The notes: generated by a model not told the origin, from the sequence alone. Positions 53,795-62,926 are shown, counted from the stretch's first letter. The stretch: DNA of 64,000 nucleotides from Pseudomonas marginalis (GCF_024169655.1 NZ_JALJWV010000001.1:5376001-5440000); one strand, 5' to 3'. A program made the numbers and translations.

Positions 53795-54394
53795 CTATTG
53801 CCCGGGCTGGATCATCCGGCGCAATACCGTGCAATCCTCGGCATGCCAGTCGGCCAACTCGGGCCACGGGTTCTCCGGCAGGTTGACCAACACGGTCCGC
53901 GTGCCTGCGGCGCGGCCGCAATCCAGGTCAAAGCGGTAATCCCCCACCATCACCATCGTACTGGGCGATACATCCCAGGCTGCCGCCAGTTTGAGCAAGC
54001 CACCCGGATCAGGCTTCGGAGGCGCATCATCACGCCCCAACACATCCTCGGCTGCAAAGCAGTCCACCAGACCAATCGCTTCCAGGGTGATATGCGCCAG
54101 CTCCCGCGCATTGCGGGTCAGGATGCCCAGGCGACAACCGCGCCCGGCCAATTCCCGCACCAGTTCCACCGCGCCTTGCGCCGCAACCGAACCCAGCGCC
54201 AGCTCGCGCTCATGCTCAAGCAACCAGGCGTGTTTGGCCGCCGCGACATCCGCCGGCAACGCCGCGAGGTGGCTGAGGATGTCGTCCTCGGGCGGTATCC
54301 CCAGGGCCACGCGAATCGCCGCAAAGTCATGCACGGCCACCGTGAGCGTGCCGTCCATGTCGAACACCCAATGTTTAATGTCCGCCAGGCTCAT
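53795..54394 (-). CDS. HAD-family hydrolase
   Basis: A 199-residue phosphatase-like protein: motif I VFDMDGTL (about 11-18, nucleophilic Asp), motif II LTRNAR, motif III Lys in PPKPDPGGL, motif IV GDYRFD. The cap is helical and small. Phosphoglycolate, 5'-nucleotides or sugar phosphates are possible substrates. It overlaps tesB (ATGA); the start at 54394 follows AGGATTGGG. Confidence 0.88.
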   Translation of the reverse strand: MSLADIKHWVFDMDGTLTVAVHDFAAIRVALGIPPEDDILSHLAALPADVAAAKHAWLLEHERELALGSVAAQGAVELVRELAGRGCRLGILTRNARELAHITLEAIGLVDCFAAEDVLGRDDAPPKPDPGGLLKLAAAWDVSPSTMVMVGDYRFDLDCGRAAGTRTVLVNLPENPWPELADWHAEDCTVLRRMIQPGQ

Positions 54395-55260
54395 GCCCAA
54401 TCCTTGCGGTGGCGGATCAGGCCTTCCTGGGTGACCGAGGCCACCAGTTGCCCGGCGCGGTTGTACACGCTGCCCCGGGAGAAACCACGGGAATTACCGG
54501 CCCATGGGCTGTCCATGGCGTAGAGCAACCAGTCATCGGCGCGCAGGTCGGCGTGGAACCACAGCGCGTGGTCGAGGCTGGCGACCTGCATGTCTTTCTG
54601 CCATACGGTCTTGCCATGGGGCAGCAGCGACGTGGTCAGCAGGCCGAAGTCCGAGGCGTAGGCCAGCAGGTATTTATGCAGCGCCGGCGTGTCGGCCAGG
54701 GCACCGTCGGCGCGGAACCACACGTACTTGACCGGGTCGGACGGCTGCGGGTTGAACGGGTCTGTTTCGGTCACCGGGCGCACTTCGATCGGCTTGGGGC
54801 ACAGCAACTTGTCGCGCATGTGCTCGGGGATCAGGTGGGCGCGCTGCTTGGTCAGCTCCAACTCCGACGGCAGGTTTTCCGGGCCGACCACCTCCGGCAT
54901 GCTGGTCTGGTGTTCGAAGCCGGCTTCGTCGTACTGGAACGACGCGCTGCAGGTAAAAATCGGCTGGCCCTTCTGGATCGCTGTCACGCGGCGCGTGCTG
55001 AAGCTGCCACCATCGCGCACGCGGTCCACCGAATACACCACCGGCAATGCCGCATCGCCGGGGCGCAGAAAATAACCGTGCAGGGAATGCACGTGCCGCT
55101 CGGGCTCTACGGTCTGGCTGGCAGCCGACAGCGACTGACCGAGCACTTGCCCGCCGAACAGTTGGCGAAAACCCAGGTCCTGGCTGCGGCCGCGAAAGAG
55201 GTTTTCCTCGATCGGCTCCAGGGTCAGCAAGTCCACCAGATCTTCCAATACTTGGCTCAT
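54391..55260 (-). CDS. tesB: Acyl-CoA thioesterase II
   Basis: A 289-residue double-hotdog thioesterase that hydrolyses medium- and long-chain acyl-CoA. Family motifs are GQVLGQSLSAASQTV, VHSLHGYFLRPGD and LDHALWFHADLRADDWLLY (catalytic Asp in LDHA). The ATG at 55260 gives the family length. Followed by the overlapping HAD gene. Confidence 0.93.
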   Translation of the reverse strand: MSQVLEDLVDLLTLEPIEENLFRGRSQDLGFRQLFGGQVLGQSLSAASQTVEPERHVHSLHGYFLRPGDAALPVVYSVDRVRDGGSFSTRRVTAIQKGQPIFTCSASFQYDEAGFEHQTSMPEVVGPENLPSELELTKQRAHLIPEHMRDKLLCPKPIEVRPVTETDPFNPQPSDPVKYVWFRADGALADTPALHKYLLAYASDFGLLTTSLLPHGKTVWQKDMQVASLDHALWFHADLRADDWLLYAMDSPWAGNSRGFSRGSVYNRAGQLVASVTQEGLIRHRKDWA

Positions 55261-55298
55261 AGAGCAACTCCTACAATCTATGGGGCATTCCGGGCTGC

Positions 55299-55868
55299 TT
55301 ATCCGTGCAGCGTGTCCAACCATTGGGCGCGGGTGATGCGGTACAAAACATGGGGGCGCAGCGGGTCATCAACTGCGACCTTGGGGTGTTCAAAATCTGC
55401 CAGGGGATCGTAATGCATCCCGATGGCTTGCATGACTTTTTGTGATGGCAGATTGGTTTGGGTGGTGAAGGCGACGATTTCGTCCAGTTGCAAGCGGTCG
55501 AAACCACAGCGCAACGCGGTCCATGCCGCCTCGCTGGCATACCCCAGGCCCCAATGCTCGCGAGCCAGGCGCCAGCCGATTTCCACCGCAGGGGTGAAGC
55601 CGACTTCAAAGCTGACATTCTGCAACCCGGTCAGGCCGATAAATGCGCCGTTGTCCTTGCGCTGCAAGGCCCACAGGCCAAAGCCGTATTCGGCGAAATG
55701 CCCACGAATCCGGCCGATCAATGCGGCGCTTTCCAGGCGGTCCAATTGGGCCGGGAAATAACGCATCACCTGCGGGTCGGCGCACATGTGCGCAAACTCC
55801 GTCAGGTCGGCATCGCGCCATTGGCGCAACACCAGGCGTGCGCTTTCCAATTCCAGTATCGGCTCCAT
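55299..55868 (-). CDS. GNAT-family N-acetyltransferase
   Basis: A 189-residue Gcn5-related acetyltransferase of the RimJ/RimL type (LRQWRDADLTEFAHMCADP; acetyl-CoA site around EHWGLGYASEA; LPSQKVMQAIGM). Such enzymes acetylate ribosomal proteins, amino acids or small amines. The ATG at 55868 has GGGAGGGGG upstream. It precedes tesB with a 38-base gap. Confidence 0.88.
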   Translation of the reverse strand: MEPILELESARLVLRQWRDADLTEFAHMCADPQVMRYFPAQLDRLESAALIGRIRGHFAEYGFGLWALQRKDNGAFIGLTGLQNVSFEVGFTPAVEIGWRLAREHWGLGYASEAAWTALRCGFDRLQLDEIVAFTTQTNLPSQKVMQAIGMHYDPLADFEHPKVAVDDPLRPHVLYRITRAQWLDTLHG

Positions 55869-55944
55869 GGGTCCCCCTCCCTTGCCATGTGCGTGAGTGT
55901 ACCGCGCTGTTAAGATCCGTCGCAGGTTCCCGTCAGAAAATCCC

Positions 55945-56865
55945 ATGCCTTTGCCATTGATCTATCACGATGACTACAGCCCCGAATTCCCGGCGGACCA
56001 CCGCTTCCCTATGGACAAGTTCCGCCTGTTGCGTGACCACTTGGTGTCCACCGGGCTGACCCAGGACAGCCAATTACTGCGCCCAGCGCTGTGCCCGGCA
56101 GAGATTCTGGCCCTGGCCCATGAACCTGGGTATATCGAACGCTACATGAGCGGCGAGTTGTCCCGCGAAGACCAACGGCGCCTCGGCCTGCCCTGGAGCG
56201 AAGCCCTGGCGCGGCGTACCGTGCGTGCGGTGGGCGGTTCGATCCTGGCGGCGGAACAGGCACTGGAACACGGCCTGGCCTGCCACCTGGCGGGCGGCAC
56301 CCATCACGCCCACTACGACTACCCGGCGGGCTTTTGCATCTTCAATGACCTGGCCGTGATCAGCCAATACCTGCTGGCCAGCGGCCGGGTCAACCGCGTG
56401 CTGATCTTCGACTGCGACGTCCACCAGGGCGACGGCACTGCACGTATCCTCCATGACACGCCAGACGCGATCACCGTGTCGCTGCACTGCGAAAAGAACT
56501 TCCCGGCGCGCAAGGCCCAGAGCGACTGGGACATCCCGCTGCCCATGGGCATGGGGGATGCCGAGTACCTCAAGGTAGTGGACGACGCGCTCAACTACCT
56601 GCTGCCGCTGTACCAGCCGGACCTGGTGCTGTACGACGCGGGCGTCGACGTGCATAAGGATGACGCCCTCGGCTACCTCAAGCTGACAGACGAAGGCCTC
56701 GCCGCCCGCGATGAAAGCGTGATGCGCCATTGCCTGGGTCGCGACATTCCGGTGGTGGGCGTGATCGGCGGCGGCTACAGCAAAGATCGCCCGGCCCTGG
56801 CTCGCCGCCACGGCATCCTGCACCACAGCGCGCAACGGGTGTGGACGTCATCAGGTTGTCATTGA
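55945..56865 (+). CDS. Histone-deacetylase-superfamily amidohydrolase
   Basis: A 306-residue zinc deacetylase fold. Active-site segments are GGTHHAHYDYPAGFCIFNDLA (truncated here to GGTHHAHYDYPAGFC), DCDVHQGDGTA with metal-binding Asp and His, and DAGVDVHKDD. Bacterial members act on acetylpolyamines or other acetylated amines; the target is not known here. The ATG at 55945 gives the family start. It is transcribed divergently from the acetyltransferase gene. Confidence 0.9.
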   Translation: MPLPLIYHDDYSPEFPADHRFPMDKFRLLRDHLVSTGLTQDSQLLRPALCPAEILALAHEPGYIERYMSGELSREDQRRLGLPWSEALARRTVRAVGGSILAAEQALEHGLACHLAGGTHHAHYDYPAGFCIFNDLAVISQYLLASGRVNRVLIFDCDVHQGDGTARILHDTPDAITVSLHCEKNFPARKAQSDWDIPLPMGMGDAEYLKVVDDALNYLLPLYQPDLVLYDAGVDVHKDDALGYLKLTDEGLAARDESVMRHCLGRDIPVVGVIGGGYSKDRPALARRHGILHHSAQRVWTSSGCH

Positions 56866-57036
56866 AGTGTGAGCGTTACCCACAATGCCTGTGGAACGGC
56901 CTGTGGATAACTTGAGCGTAAAGCGTTGAAAGCCAGTAACTGCATAGCCTGTAGGAAGCTGTACGTTTTTTGATCAGGAACTTGCGCCGTCCTCGGGTAG
57001 AATGCTCGGCCTATTCACGCGACCGTAGCCCTGCCC

Positions 57037-58275
57037 ATGCCTCACACCCCTGCTCAACACGTCACTATTATCGGCGGCGGCCCTGCCGGCCTGATGGCCG
57101 CTGAAGTCCTGAGCCAGGCGGGCCTGCGGGTGGACGTGTACGACGGCATGCCCTCGGTGGGGCGCAAGTTCCTGCTGGCCGGCGTGGGCGGCATGAACAT
57201 CACCCACTCCGAGGCTTACCCGGCGTTCCTGTCACGCTACGCCGAACGTGCGCCGCAGATGGCGCCGTTGCTGCGTGCGTTTGGTGCGCAAGCGCTGTGC
57301 GAATGGATTCATGGCCTGGGCATCGAGACCTTTGTCGGCACCTCCGGCCGGGTGTTTCCTACAGACATGAAAGCCGCCCCGCTGTTGCGTGCCTGGCTCA
57401 AGCGCCTGCGCGACCACGGCGTGGTTATCCACACCCGCCATCGCTGGCTGGGCTGGAGCGCGGACGGCGGTTTACTTATCCACAGCCCGGACGGCGAAAA
57501 AACCATCCACAGCGACGCCGTGCTGCTCGCCCTTGGCGGCGGCAGTTGGTCGCGCCTGGGCTCCGACGGCACCTGGCTCAAGCGGCTGGAAGCTAAAGGC
57601 GTGCCCTGCGCGCCGTTACAGCCAAGTAATTGTGGCTTCGAGGTGTCGGCCTGGAGCGAACTGATGGTCAGCAAATTCGCCGGCGCGCCGTTGAAAAACG
57701 TCGCCATTGGCCTGGGGGATGACAAGCCACGCCTGGGCGAGTGCGTGATCACCGCCACCGGCATCGAGGGCAGCCTGATCTATGCGCTGTCGGCGCCGAT
57801 CCGTGAAGCGATCAATCGCGAGGGCGCGGCCACGGTGCATATCGACCTGCTGCCGAGCAAGCCGCTGGACAAGGTCCAGGCCGCGCTGGCGAAACCGCGT
57901 GGCTCGCGTTCGATGAGCAAGCATTTGCACAGCCAGTTGGGGTTGGATGGGGTGAAGGCGGCGTTGTTGCGCGAACTGGCACCCGCCGAACACTTCAACG
58001 ACCCGGCGCAGTTGGCTGTGGCTATCAAGGCATTGCCCCTGAGCCTGGTGCAGACCCGGCCGATGGATGAAGCGATCAGTACGGCGGGTGGCGTGCCGTT
58101 TGAGGCGCTGGATGAGCGGTTGATGCTCAAGCAGTTGCCGGGGGTGTTTTGTGCGGGAGAGATGCTGGATTGGGAGGCGCCGACCGGCGGGTATTTGCTG
58201 ACGGGGTGTTTTGCCAGTGGCAGAGCGGCCGGGCGGGGGATGTTGGAATGGTTGAACACTTCAGATTTGCGGTGA
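57037..58275 (+). CDS. HI0933-family NAD(P)/FAD-dependent oxidoreductase
   Basis: A 412-residue flavoprotein of the HI0933/YhiN-type family. The N-terminal FAD motif is IIGGGPAGLMAAEVLSQAG; RKFLLAGVGGMNITHSE (Gly-rich signature) and the C-terminal GEMLDWEAPTGGYLLTGCF are typical. Biochemical function is not established. It stands alone and ends next to a REPIN. Confidence 0.88.
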   Translation: MPHTPAQHVTIIGGGPAGLMAAEVLSQAGLRVDVYDGMPSVGRKFLLAGVGGMNITHSEAYPAFLSRYAERAPQMAPLLRAFGAQALCEWIHGLGIETFVGTSGRVFPTDMKAAPLLRAWLKRLRDHGVVIHTRHRWLGWSADGGLLIHSPDGEKTIHSDAVLLALGGGSWSRLGSDGTWLKRLEAKGVPCAPLQPSNCGFEVSAWSELMVSKFAGAPLKNVAIGLGDDKPRLGECVITATGIEGSLIYALSAPIREAINREGAATVHIDLLPSKPLDKVQAALAKPRGSRSMSKHLHSQLGLDGVKAALLRELAPAEHFNDPAQLAVAIKALPLSLVQTRPMDEAISTAGGVPFEALDERLMLKQLPGVFCAGEMLDWEAPTGGYLLTGCFASGRAAGRGMLEWLNTSDLR

Positions 58276-58287
58276 ACTCAAGTCCGT

Positions 58288-58363
58288 CATCGGGGGCAAG
58301 CCCCCTCCCACATTTTGACTATGTGAACCCGATCAATATGTGGGAGGGGGCTTGCCCCCGATG
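58288..58363. repeat. REPIN (inverted REP pair)
   Basis: A minus and a plus REP (CATCGGGGGCAAGCCCCCTC ... GAGGGGGCTTGCCCCCGATG) with a short AT-rich spacer, between the converging flavoprotein and rhlE genes. Confidence 0.93.
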
Positions 58364-58386
58364 AGGCCTTCAGCAGCGCCGAAAAA

Positions 58387-59721
58387 TCACTTCTTCTTAC
58401 GCGGCCCAGTATTGAACACCGGCACCTTGCGCACCGGCTTGATCGACGGCTCCGCCGGCGCTACCTCACCACTGTCCACCCACTTGCCCAGGTTGCGCTT
58501 ACCGCCACCACCGGAAGCCTTGGGTTTCTTCGGCTTTTTCGGCTTCTTCACCACCTGCCCGCTGGCATCGGTATCCGGCACACGGTGTTCCGGTTCGAAA
58601 TCCTGCTCCATATGTCGGGTCAAGGTCTGACGGGTCAGCATCTCGATGGCCGACAGCATGTTCACTTCATCGGCACACACCAGGGAAATCGCTTCGCCGG
58701 TGTTGCCCGCTCGGCCAGTGCGGCCGATACGGTGGATGTAGTCCTCAGCCACGATCGGCAGGTCGAAGTTGACCACCAGCGGCAGGTCTTCGATATCCAG
58801 GCCACGGGCCGCCACGTCGGTGGCCACCAGGATCTGCACATCGCTTGACTTGAAGCGGTCCAGCGCACGCTGGCGGGTCGCCTGTGGCTTGTCGCCGTGG
58901 ATGCCGTCTGCATTGATGCCCAAGCCCTGCAGTTTATCCACCAGCGCATCCACGCCGTTGCGGGTCTTGGCGAACACCAGCACCTGCTTCCAGCGGCCCT
59001 TGCGCATCAGGTGGACAAACAGCTCCGGCTTGCGCTTCTTGTCGACCGGCACCACCCATTGCTTGACGGTATTGGCGGCGACGTTGCGCGGGCTGACTTC
59101 GATGCTCAGCGGGTCGTTGAGCATTTGCCCGGCGAGCGTGCGGATTTCATCGGAGAAGGTCGCGGAGAACAGCAGGGTCTGGCGCTTTTTCGGCAGCATG
59201 CGGTAAATATTCGCCAGCTCCTCGGAGAAGCCCAGGTCGAGCATGCGGTCGGCTTCGTCGAGCACCAGGGTTTGCAGTTGATTGAGTTTCAGCGCGTTCT
59301 GGCGAAACAGGTCGATCAGGCGGCCAGGCGTGGCGACCAGCACGTCGACGCCTTTGCGCAGCTTCATCATCTGCGGGTTGATGCTCACGCCGCCGTACAC
59401 CGCGTAGGTGGTGAGCGGCAGGTTTTGGGCGTACTCAGCAACGCTGGCGTGAACCTGCTCGGCCAGCTCGCGGGTCGGGCACAGGATCAGCGCACGCGCC
59501 GAGTTGGCAGCGACTTTCGGCCCTTCCATGGTCAGCAGTTGCAAGAGCGGCACGGCGAAAGCGGCGGTCTTGCCGGTGCCGGTCTGGGCGGCGGCCATCA
59601 GGTCGCGGCCGGCCAGCACCGCCGGAATGGCTTGCGCCTGCACCGGCGTCGGGGTCTGGTAGCCGAGCGTCTCAAGGGCGCGCTGCAAGGGTTCGATCAG
59701 GCCAAGTGTGGCGAAAGTCAT
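58387..59721 (-). CDS. rhlE: DEAD-box RNA helicase RhlE
   Basis: A 444-residue ATP-dependent RNA helicase. The Q motif (TPTPVQAQAIP), motif I AQTGTGKT, DEAD (VLDEADRML), SAT (FSATF) and HRIGRTGRAG are present. The basic C-terminal tail (KKPKKPKKPKASGGGGKR) is typical of RhlE and helps RNA binding. Roles in ribosome assembly and RNA decay are established for the family. Confidence 0.94.
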   Translation of the reverse strand: MTFATLGLIEPLQRALETLGYQTPTPVQAQAIPAVLAGRDLMAAAQTGTGKTAAFAVPLLQLLTMEGPKVAANSARALILCPTRELAEQVHASVAEYAQNLPLTTYAVYGGVSINPQMMKLRKGVDVLVATPGRLIDLFRQNALKLNQLQTLVLDEADRMLDLGFSEELANIYRMLPKKRQTLLFSATFSDEIRTLAGQMLNDPLSIEVSPRNVAANTVKQWVVPVDKKRKPELFVHLMRKGRWKQVLVFAKTRNGVDALVDKLQGLGINADGIHGDKPQATRQRALDRFKSSDVQILVATDVAARGLDIEDLPLVVNFDLPIVAEDYIHRIGRTGRAGNTGEAISLVCADEVNMLSAIEMLTRQTLTRHMEQDFEPEHRVPDTDASGQVVKKPKKPKKPKASGGGGKRNLGKWVDSGEVAPAEPSIKPVRKVPVFNTGPRKKK

Positions 59722-59781
59722 GTGTTTACCGTAGGGAAAATTCAGCGCCTAAGCGGGTAAAAAGGCGTTATGCGCGGCAGT

Positions 59782-60678
59782 TTACCTTATTTTCGGCCCA
59801 GGCTTTCGCCACTGGGGCAGGCTGATCAACAGCACGGCGCTGATGATCACCAACATGGCCAGTGCCTCCTCGATACCGATGGACTCGCCGACAAACACGA
59901 TCCCCAACAACACCGCCACTGCCGGGTTGACATACGCATAGCTGGTCGCGGCCGCCGGGCGCACGTGCTTGAGCAGGTACATGTAGGCGTTGAAGGCAAT
60001 GATCGAACCGAACACCGTCAGGTAGGCCAGGGCCAGCAAGCCTTCCAGCGGCGGCATGGCTTGCAGGTGCTCACCGGACAGCGCACTGCCAATCAACAGC
60101 GCCACACCGGCCACCAGCATTTCCGCTGCACTGGCCATGGCGCCCTGGGGCAGCGACAGTTGCCGGCTCCACACCGAACCGAACGCCCACGAGGCAGCGG
60201 CAAACAGCAGCAAGGCCGCGCCGATCGGACTCGATTGCAATGTGCTGCCCATGTTGAGCATGGCGATGCCGACAATGCCCAGAATCACCCCCGCCCATTC
60301 CAGCCGGGTATTGCGCGCGCCCCAGAAGTAACCACACAGCAAGGTGAACAGCGGCACGGTCGCCACGGCCAGCGCGGCGACCCCGGACGACACGCCCGCA
60401 TGCTCCGCCAATGTGACACCACCGTTACCGAAGGTGAGCAGCAAAATCCCGATCATCCCGGCAGCTTTCCATTGCGCCCACGTCGGCGCCGGCACCCCGC
60501 GCCAGCGCAAAAACGCGTACATCAGCGCACCCGCCGTACAAAACCGAATCCCCGCCAGCAACAGCGGCGGCCAGTACTCCACACCGATCCGGATCACTAG
60601 GTAGGTAGACCCCCAAATCACGTACAACGCAAAAAAGGCGGCGATCAACGGTAAGGGAAAGCGACGTGGGCCAGGCAT
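59782..60678 (-). CDS. YedA-like EamA transporter
   Basis: A 298-residue DMT-family membrane protein with ten helices in two EamA repeats; FALYVIWGSTYLVIRIGVEY near the N terminus and ATSYAYVNPAVAVLLG in the second repeat match the YedA group. Substrate unknown; related proteins export amino acids. An Lrp-type regulator is encoded divergently, which often means joint control of amino-acid efflux. Confidence 0.87.
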   Translation of the reverse strand: MPGPRRFPLPLIAAFFALYVIWGSTYLVIRIGVEYWPPLLLAGIRFCTAGALMYAFLRWRGVPAPTWAQWKAAGMIGILLLTFGNGGVTLAEHAGVSSGVAALAVATVPLFTLLCGYFWGARNTRLEWAGVILGIVGIAMLNMGSTLQSSPIGAALLLFAAASWAFGSVWSRQLSLPQGAMASAAEMLVAGVALLIGSALSGEHLQAMPPLEGLLALAYLTVFGSIIAFNAYMYLLKHVRPAAATSYAYVNPAVAVLLGIVFVGESIGIEEALAMLVIISAVLLISLPQWRKPGPKIR

Positions 60679-60838
60679 TGGGCAGCTCTGCGGCAGAAAA
60701 AGAGAGGCTTATTCTAAAAAGGCAGGCGCATAAACATAAGTTACAAAACCTGTTTAAACCGCCCATACACTTTTCAAAGCATGGTTATGAGGGCTATAAA
60801 CCATGTTTTCGAAAGCCGCTTAGCGCTGGAGCCTTTTC

Positions 60839-61300
60839 ATGGACAAATACGACCGCATGCTCCTCAGTGCCCTGCTCGAAGACGGCCGCGCCTCCTTCGC
60901 GCAACTCGCACGCACGGTCAACCTCTCCGCCCCCGCCGTGGCCGAACGCGTGGCCAAGCTGGAAGCCAGCGGCGTGATCACCGGCTACCAGGCCAAGGTG
61001 GATCTGTCCAAAGTGGGTTTGCCGATCCAGTGTGTGATCGAACTGCGCCTGACCAACCATGGCAGCCAGAAGGTGTACGACGCCCTGGCCGAAATCCCCG
61101 AACTGACCGAATGCCACCGGGTGACCGGCGACCCGTGCGTCATCATGCAAGCGGCAGTGGGCTCGATGCCGGAGCTGGAGAGTTTGATTAATCGGATAGC
61201 GAAGTTCGGGTTCAGCAAGACCTCGATCATTTTGTCGAGCGCGATAGAGCGGCGGGTGCCGTTGGGGCAGTTGGAGGGGAATGGGAAAAGTGGTGGCTGA
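60839..61300 (+). CDS. Lrp/AsnC-family transcriptional regulator
   Basis: A 153-residue regulator: N-terminal helix-turn-helix (about 1-58, MDKYDRMLLSALLEDGRAS) and C-terminal RAM ligand-binding domain (about 65-150, VTGDPCVIM). Divergent from the yedA-like exporter with a 160-base shared region, so it probably controls that gene in response to an amino acid. No good ribosome site; the ATG follows GGAGCCTTTTC. Confidence 0.9.
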   Translation: MDKYDRMLLSALLEDGRASFAQLARTVNLSAPAVAERVAKLEASGVITGYQAKVDLSKVGLPIQCVIELRLTNHGSQKVYDALAEIPELTECHRVTGDPCVIMQAAVGSMPELESLINRIAKFGFSKTSIILSSAIERRVPLGQLEGNGKSGG

Positions 61301-61308
61301 TCCAGCGC

Positions 61309-61398
61309 CATCGGGGGCAAATCGAATCGTAGCACCGCCCCTCCCACATTTTGAATGTGTTCATCTATTAAGGTGGGAGGGGGCTTGCCCCCGATGGC
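61309..61398. repeat. REPIN with one variant arm
   Basis: The right arm is an ordinary plus REP. The left arm is a variant in which the core is replaced: read on the minus strand it runs GTGGGAGGGGCGGTGCTACG then ATTCGATTTGCCCCCGAT. The same variant arm recurs at 62127. Confidence 0.85.
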
Positions 61399-61399
61399 G

Positions 61400-61672
61400 T
61401 CAGAGGCCGCACTGCAGACTTGAACGCTGAACGATCAAGTCGACAATTTGCTCAAGGGTGGTGATGTGATCCCAATCTGCCTGCGTCGCGCGCAGTTTGA
61501 ATTGCCACTTGATCTGCATGACGAAGCAAGTCAAATCGTCATCGATGATCTTGAAGTCATGGATGAAATCCGTTTGCTCCGTCACCTGGCTGCGGTCGAT
61601 GAAGCCGATGATATCGACGAACAGTTGAATGACCTTTTCGCTGATCTCGGCTCGGGTCAGATTACTTTGCAT
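61400..61672 (-). CDS. Acyl-carrier-like protein lacking the phosphopantetheine serine
   Basis: A 90-residue acidic helical protein with an acyl-carrier-protein layout: helix I (ISEKVIQLFVDIIGF), acidic loop (TEQTDFIHDFKIIDDDL), helix II (TCFVMQIKWQFKL) and helix IV (ITTLEQIVDLIV). Where carriers have DSL, this protein has IDDD, so no Ser can take phosphopantetheine; DUF1493 proteins show a similar pattern. The ATG at 61672 has GAGG at the right distance; an ATG four codons upstream is possible. No fatty-acid or polyketide genes are near. Function unknown. Confidence 0.65.
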   Translation of the reverse strand: MQSNLTRAEISEKVIQLFVDIIGFIDRSQVTEQTDFIHDFKIIDDDLTCFVMQIKWQFKLRATQADWDHITTLEQIVDLIVQRSSLQCGL

Positions 61673-61942
61673 TTCTTGCCTCATAGGCACACTTACCAAT
61701 ACTGATTAGATCAAAGACAGCCAACCCCGCAGCCACGAAGGGAATGCCTCGTCCGATGTAGTCCTTGTTCGTATATGAAGGGCAAGATGTTAAATCGCAG
61801 CAAAAGGCGATTGACGGGAGGAGGGGAAATACAGAAAGGTCCGACGGGGCAGCAGGTTGAAGCCTACTGACTATTCAAACAGCGGATAAAAGCCCCCCAC
61901 AAAGAGCCGCTATTTCAATGGCCAGCAAGACCAATCCCTTTC

Positions 61943-62113
61943 ATGAGCCTCGAAGATGCCCTCGCCCATGCGGCGGACTTGCTGCATTGCGCGGTGAAAA
62001 CTGCGCACTTGCCGGGAGAGGCGATGAACGCGCAGCAACGGGCGGTGATGCATTTGGTGGAAATGGCAAAGGGGGTGGTGGATCGGGCGCTGGAGTGTGT
62101 GCAACCTCGTTGA
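61943..62113 (+). CDS. Short DUF3077-like protein, possibly a frameshifted remnant
   Basis: A 56-residue open frame, SLEDALAHAADLLHCAVKTA and MAKGVVDRALE, that resembles the C-terminal half of DUF3077/DUF6124-type Pseudomonas proteins, which are usually about 90-120 residues. There is no ribosome site before the ATG at 61943. A second frame starting at 61918 (MASKTNPF) could be its real N terminus if one base were lost near 61942. The protein may be real but short, or a broken copy. Confidence 0.45.
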   Translation: MSLEDALAHAADLLHCAVKTAHLPGEAMNAQQRAVMHLVEMAKGVVDRALECVQPR

Positions 62114-62126
62114 ACCACACATAACG

Positions 62127-62235
62127 AATGTGGGAGGGGCGGTGCGACGATTCGACTTGCCCCCGATTGCGGTGGGTCAGCTACACATAAGCTGACTGAT
62201 CCACTGCTATCGGGGGCAAGCCCCCTCCCACATTT
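62127..62235. repeat. REPIN with one variant arm
   Basis: The left arm is the variant form (GTGGGAGGGGCGGTGCGACG, then ATTCGACTTGCCCCCGAT). The right arm is an ordinary minus REP. The spacer contains GGTCAGCTACACATAAGCTGAC, an inverted repeat typical of REPIN spacers. It lies 700 bases from the other variant-arm REPIN, in mirrored orientation. Confidence 0.88.
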
Positions 62236-62268
62236 GGAGTTTCATTGTTCTTGAAAGCGCGCTCGGGC

Positions 62269-62880
62269 TCAGAACCCGCGATGCTTCTTCAAATGCTCAT
62301 TGATCTTCGCCGCCGGCACTTTCTGCAACGAACACAACAAGTCATGGGACAGCTCGCGCAAGCCATGGGTACGCCGCAGTTGCTCGGCCAGGTGCGCCGT
62401 CAAGTTAGCCGCCATCTCCGCATCCGCCATGGCCCGGTGCGCCTGGCCGGTGTGGGGCAGTTGGGCGTAGCTGTTGAGGGTGCCGAGTTTATGGTTGGGC
62501 GCCGCAGGCATCAGGCGACGGGCCAATAGCAGCGAGCAGGCGAATTTTTGCAGGCGGGTGCGGCGGATCAGGCCCAGTTCGAAGTCCCAGAACTTCTGGT
62601 CGAACGCGGCGTTGTGCGCCAGCAGCGGCGTGGTGCCGACGAACTCGTTGACTTCGTTCATCACCCGCTCGGCCGGTGGCGCGCTGCGCAGCATGGCGTT
62701 GCTGATGCCGGTGAGCTGTTCGATAAAGCCCGGCACGCGCACACCTGCGTTCATCAGGCTCTGGTAACGGTCCACGATTTGGCCGCGCTCAAGGATGACC
62801 ACCGCGATTTCCGTGGCCCGGCAGTGGCTGCTCGGGGTGATGCCGGTGGTTTCAAAGTCGATGACCGCTATACGTTCCAA
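62269..62880 (-). CDS. DEDDh-type 3'-5' exonuclease (DnaQ-like)
   Basis: A 203-residue exonuclease with motifs ExoI (VIDFETTG), ExoII (LLAHNAAFDQKFW) and ExoIII with His-x4-Asp (QAHRAMADAEM), the DEDDh set. It resembles the epsilon proofreading subunit family but lacks the polymerase-binding tail; it may act on DNA or RNA. The ATG at 62880 follows ACGGAGTTGG. Upstream on the same strand is a NYN-nuclease gene. Confidence 0.9.
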   Translation of the reverse strand: MERIAVIDFETTGITPSSHCRATEIAVVILERGQIVDRYQSLMNAGVRVPGFIEQLTGISNAMLRSAPPAERVMNEVNEFVGTTPLLAHNAAFDQKFWDFELGLIRRTRLQKFACSLLLARRLMPAAPNHKLGTLNSYAQLPHTGQAHRAMADAEMAANLTAHLAEQLRRTHGLRELSHDLLCSLQKVPAAKINEHLKKHRGF

Positions 62881-62926
62881 ACCTGTTCCAACTCCGTCTA
62901 AGCATTTATTTATTGAGCCGCAGCGC

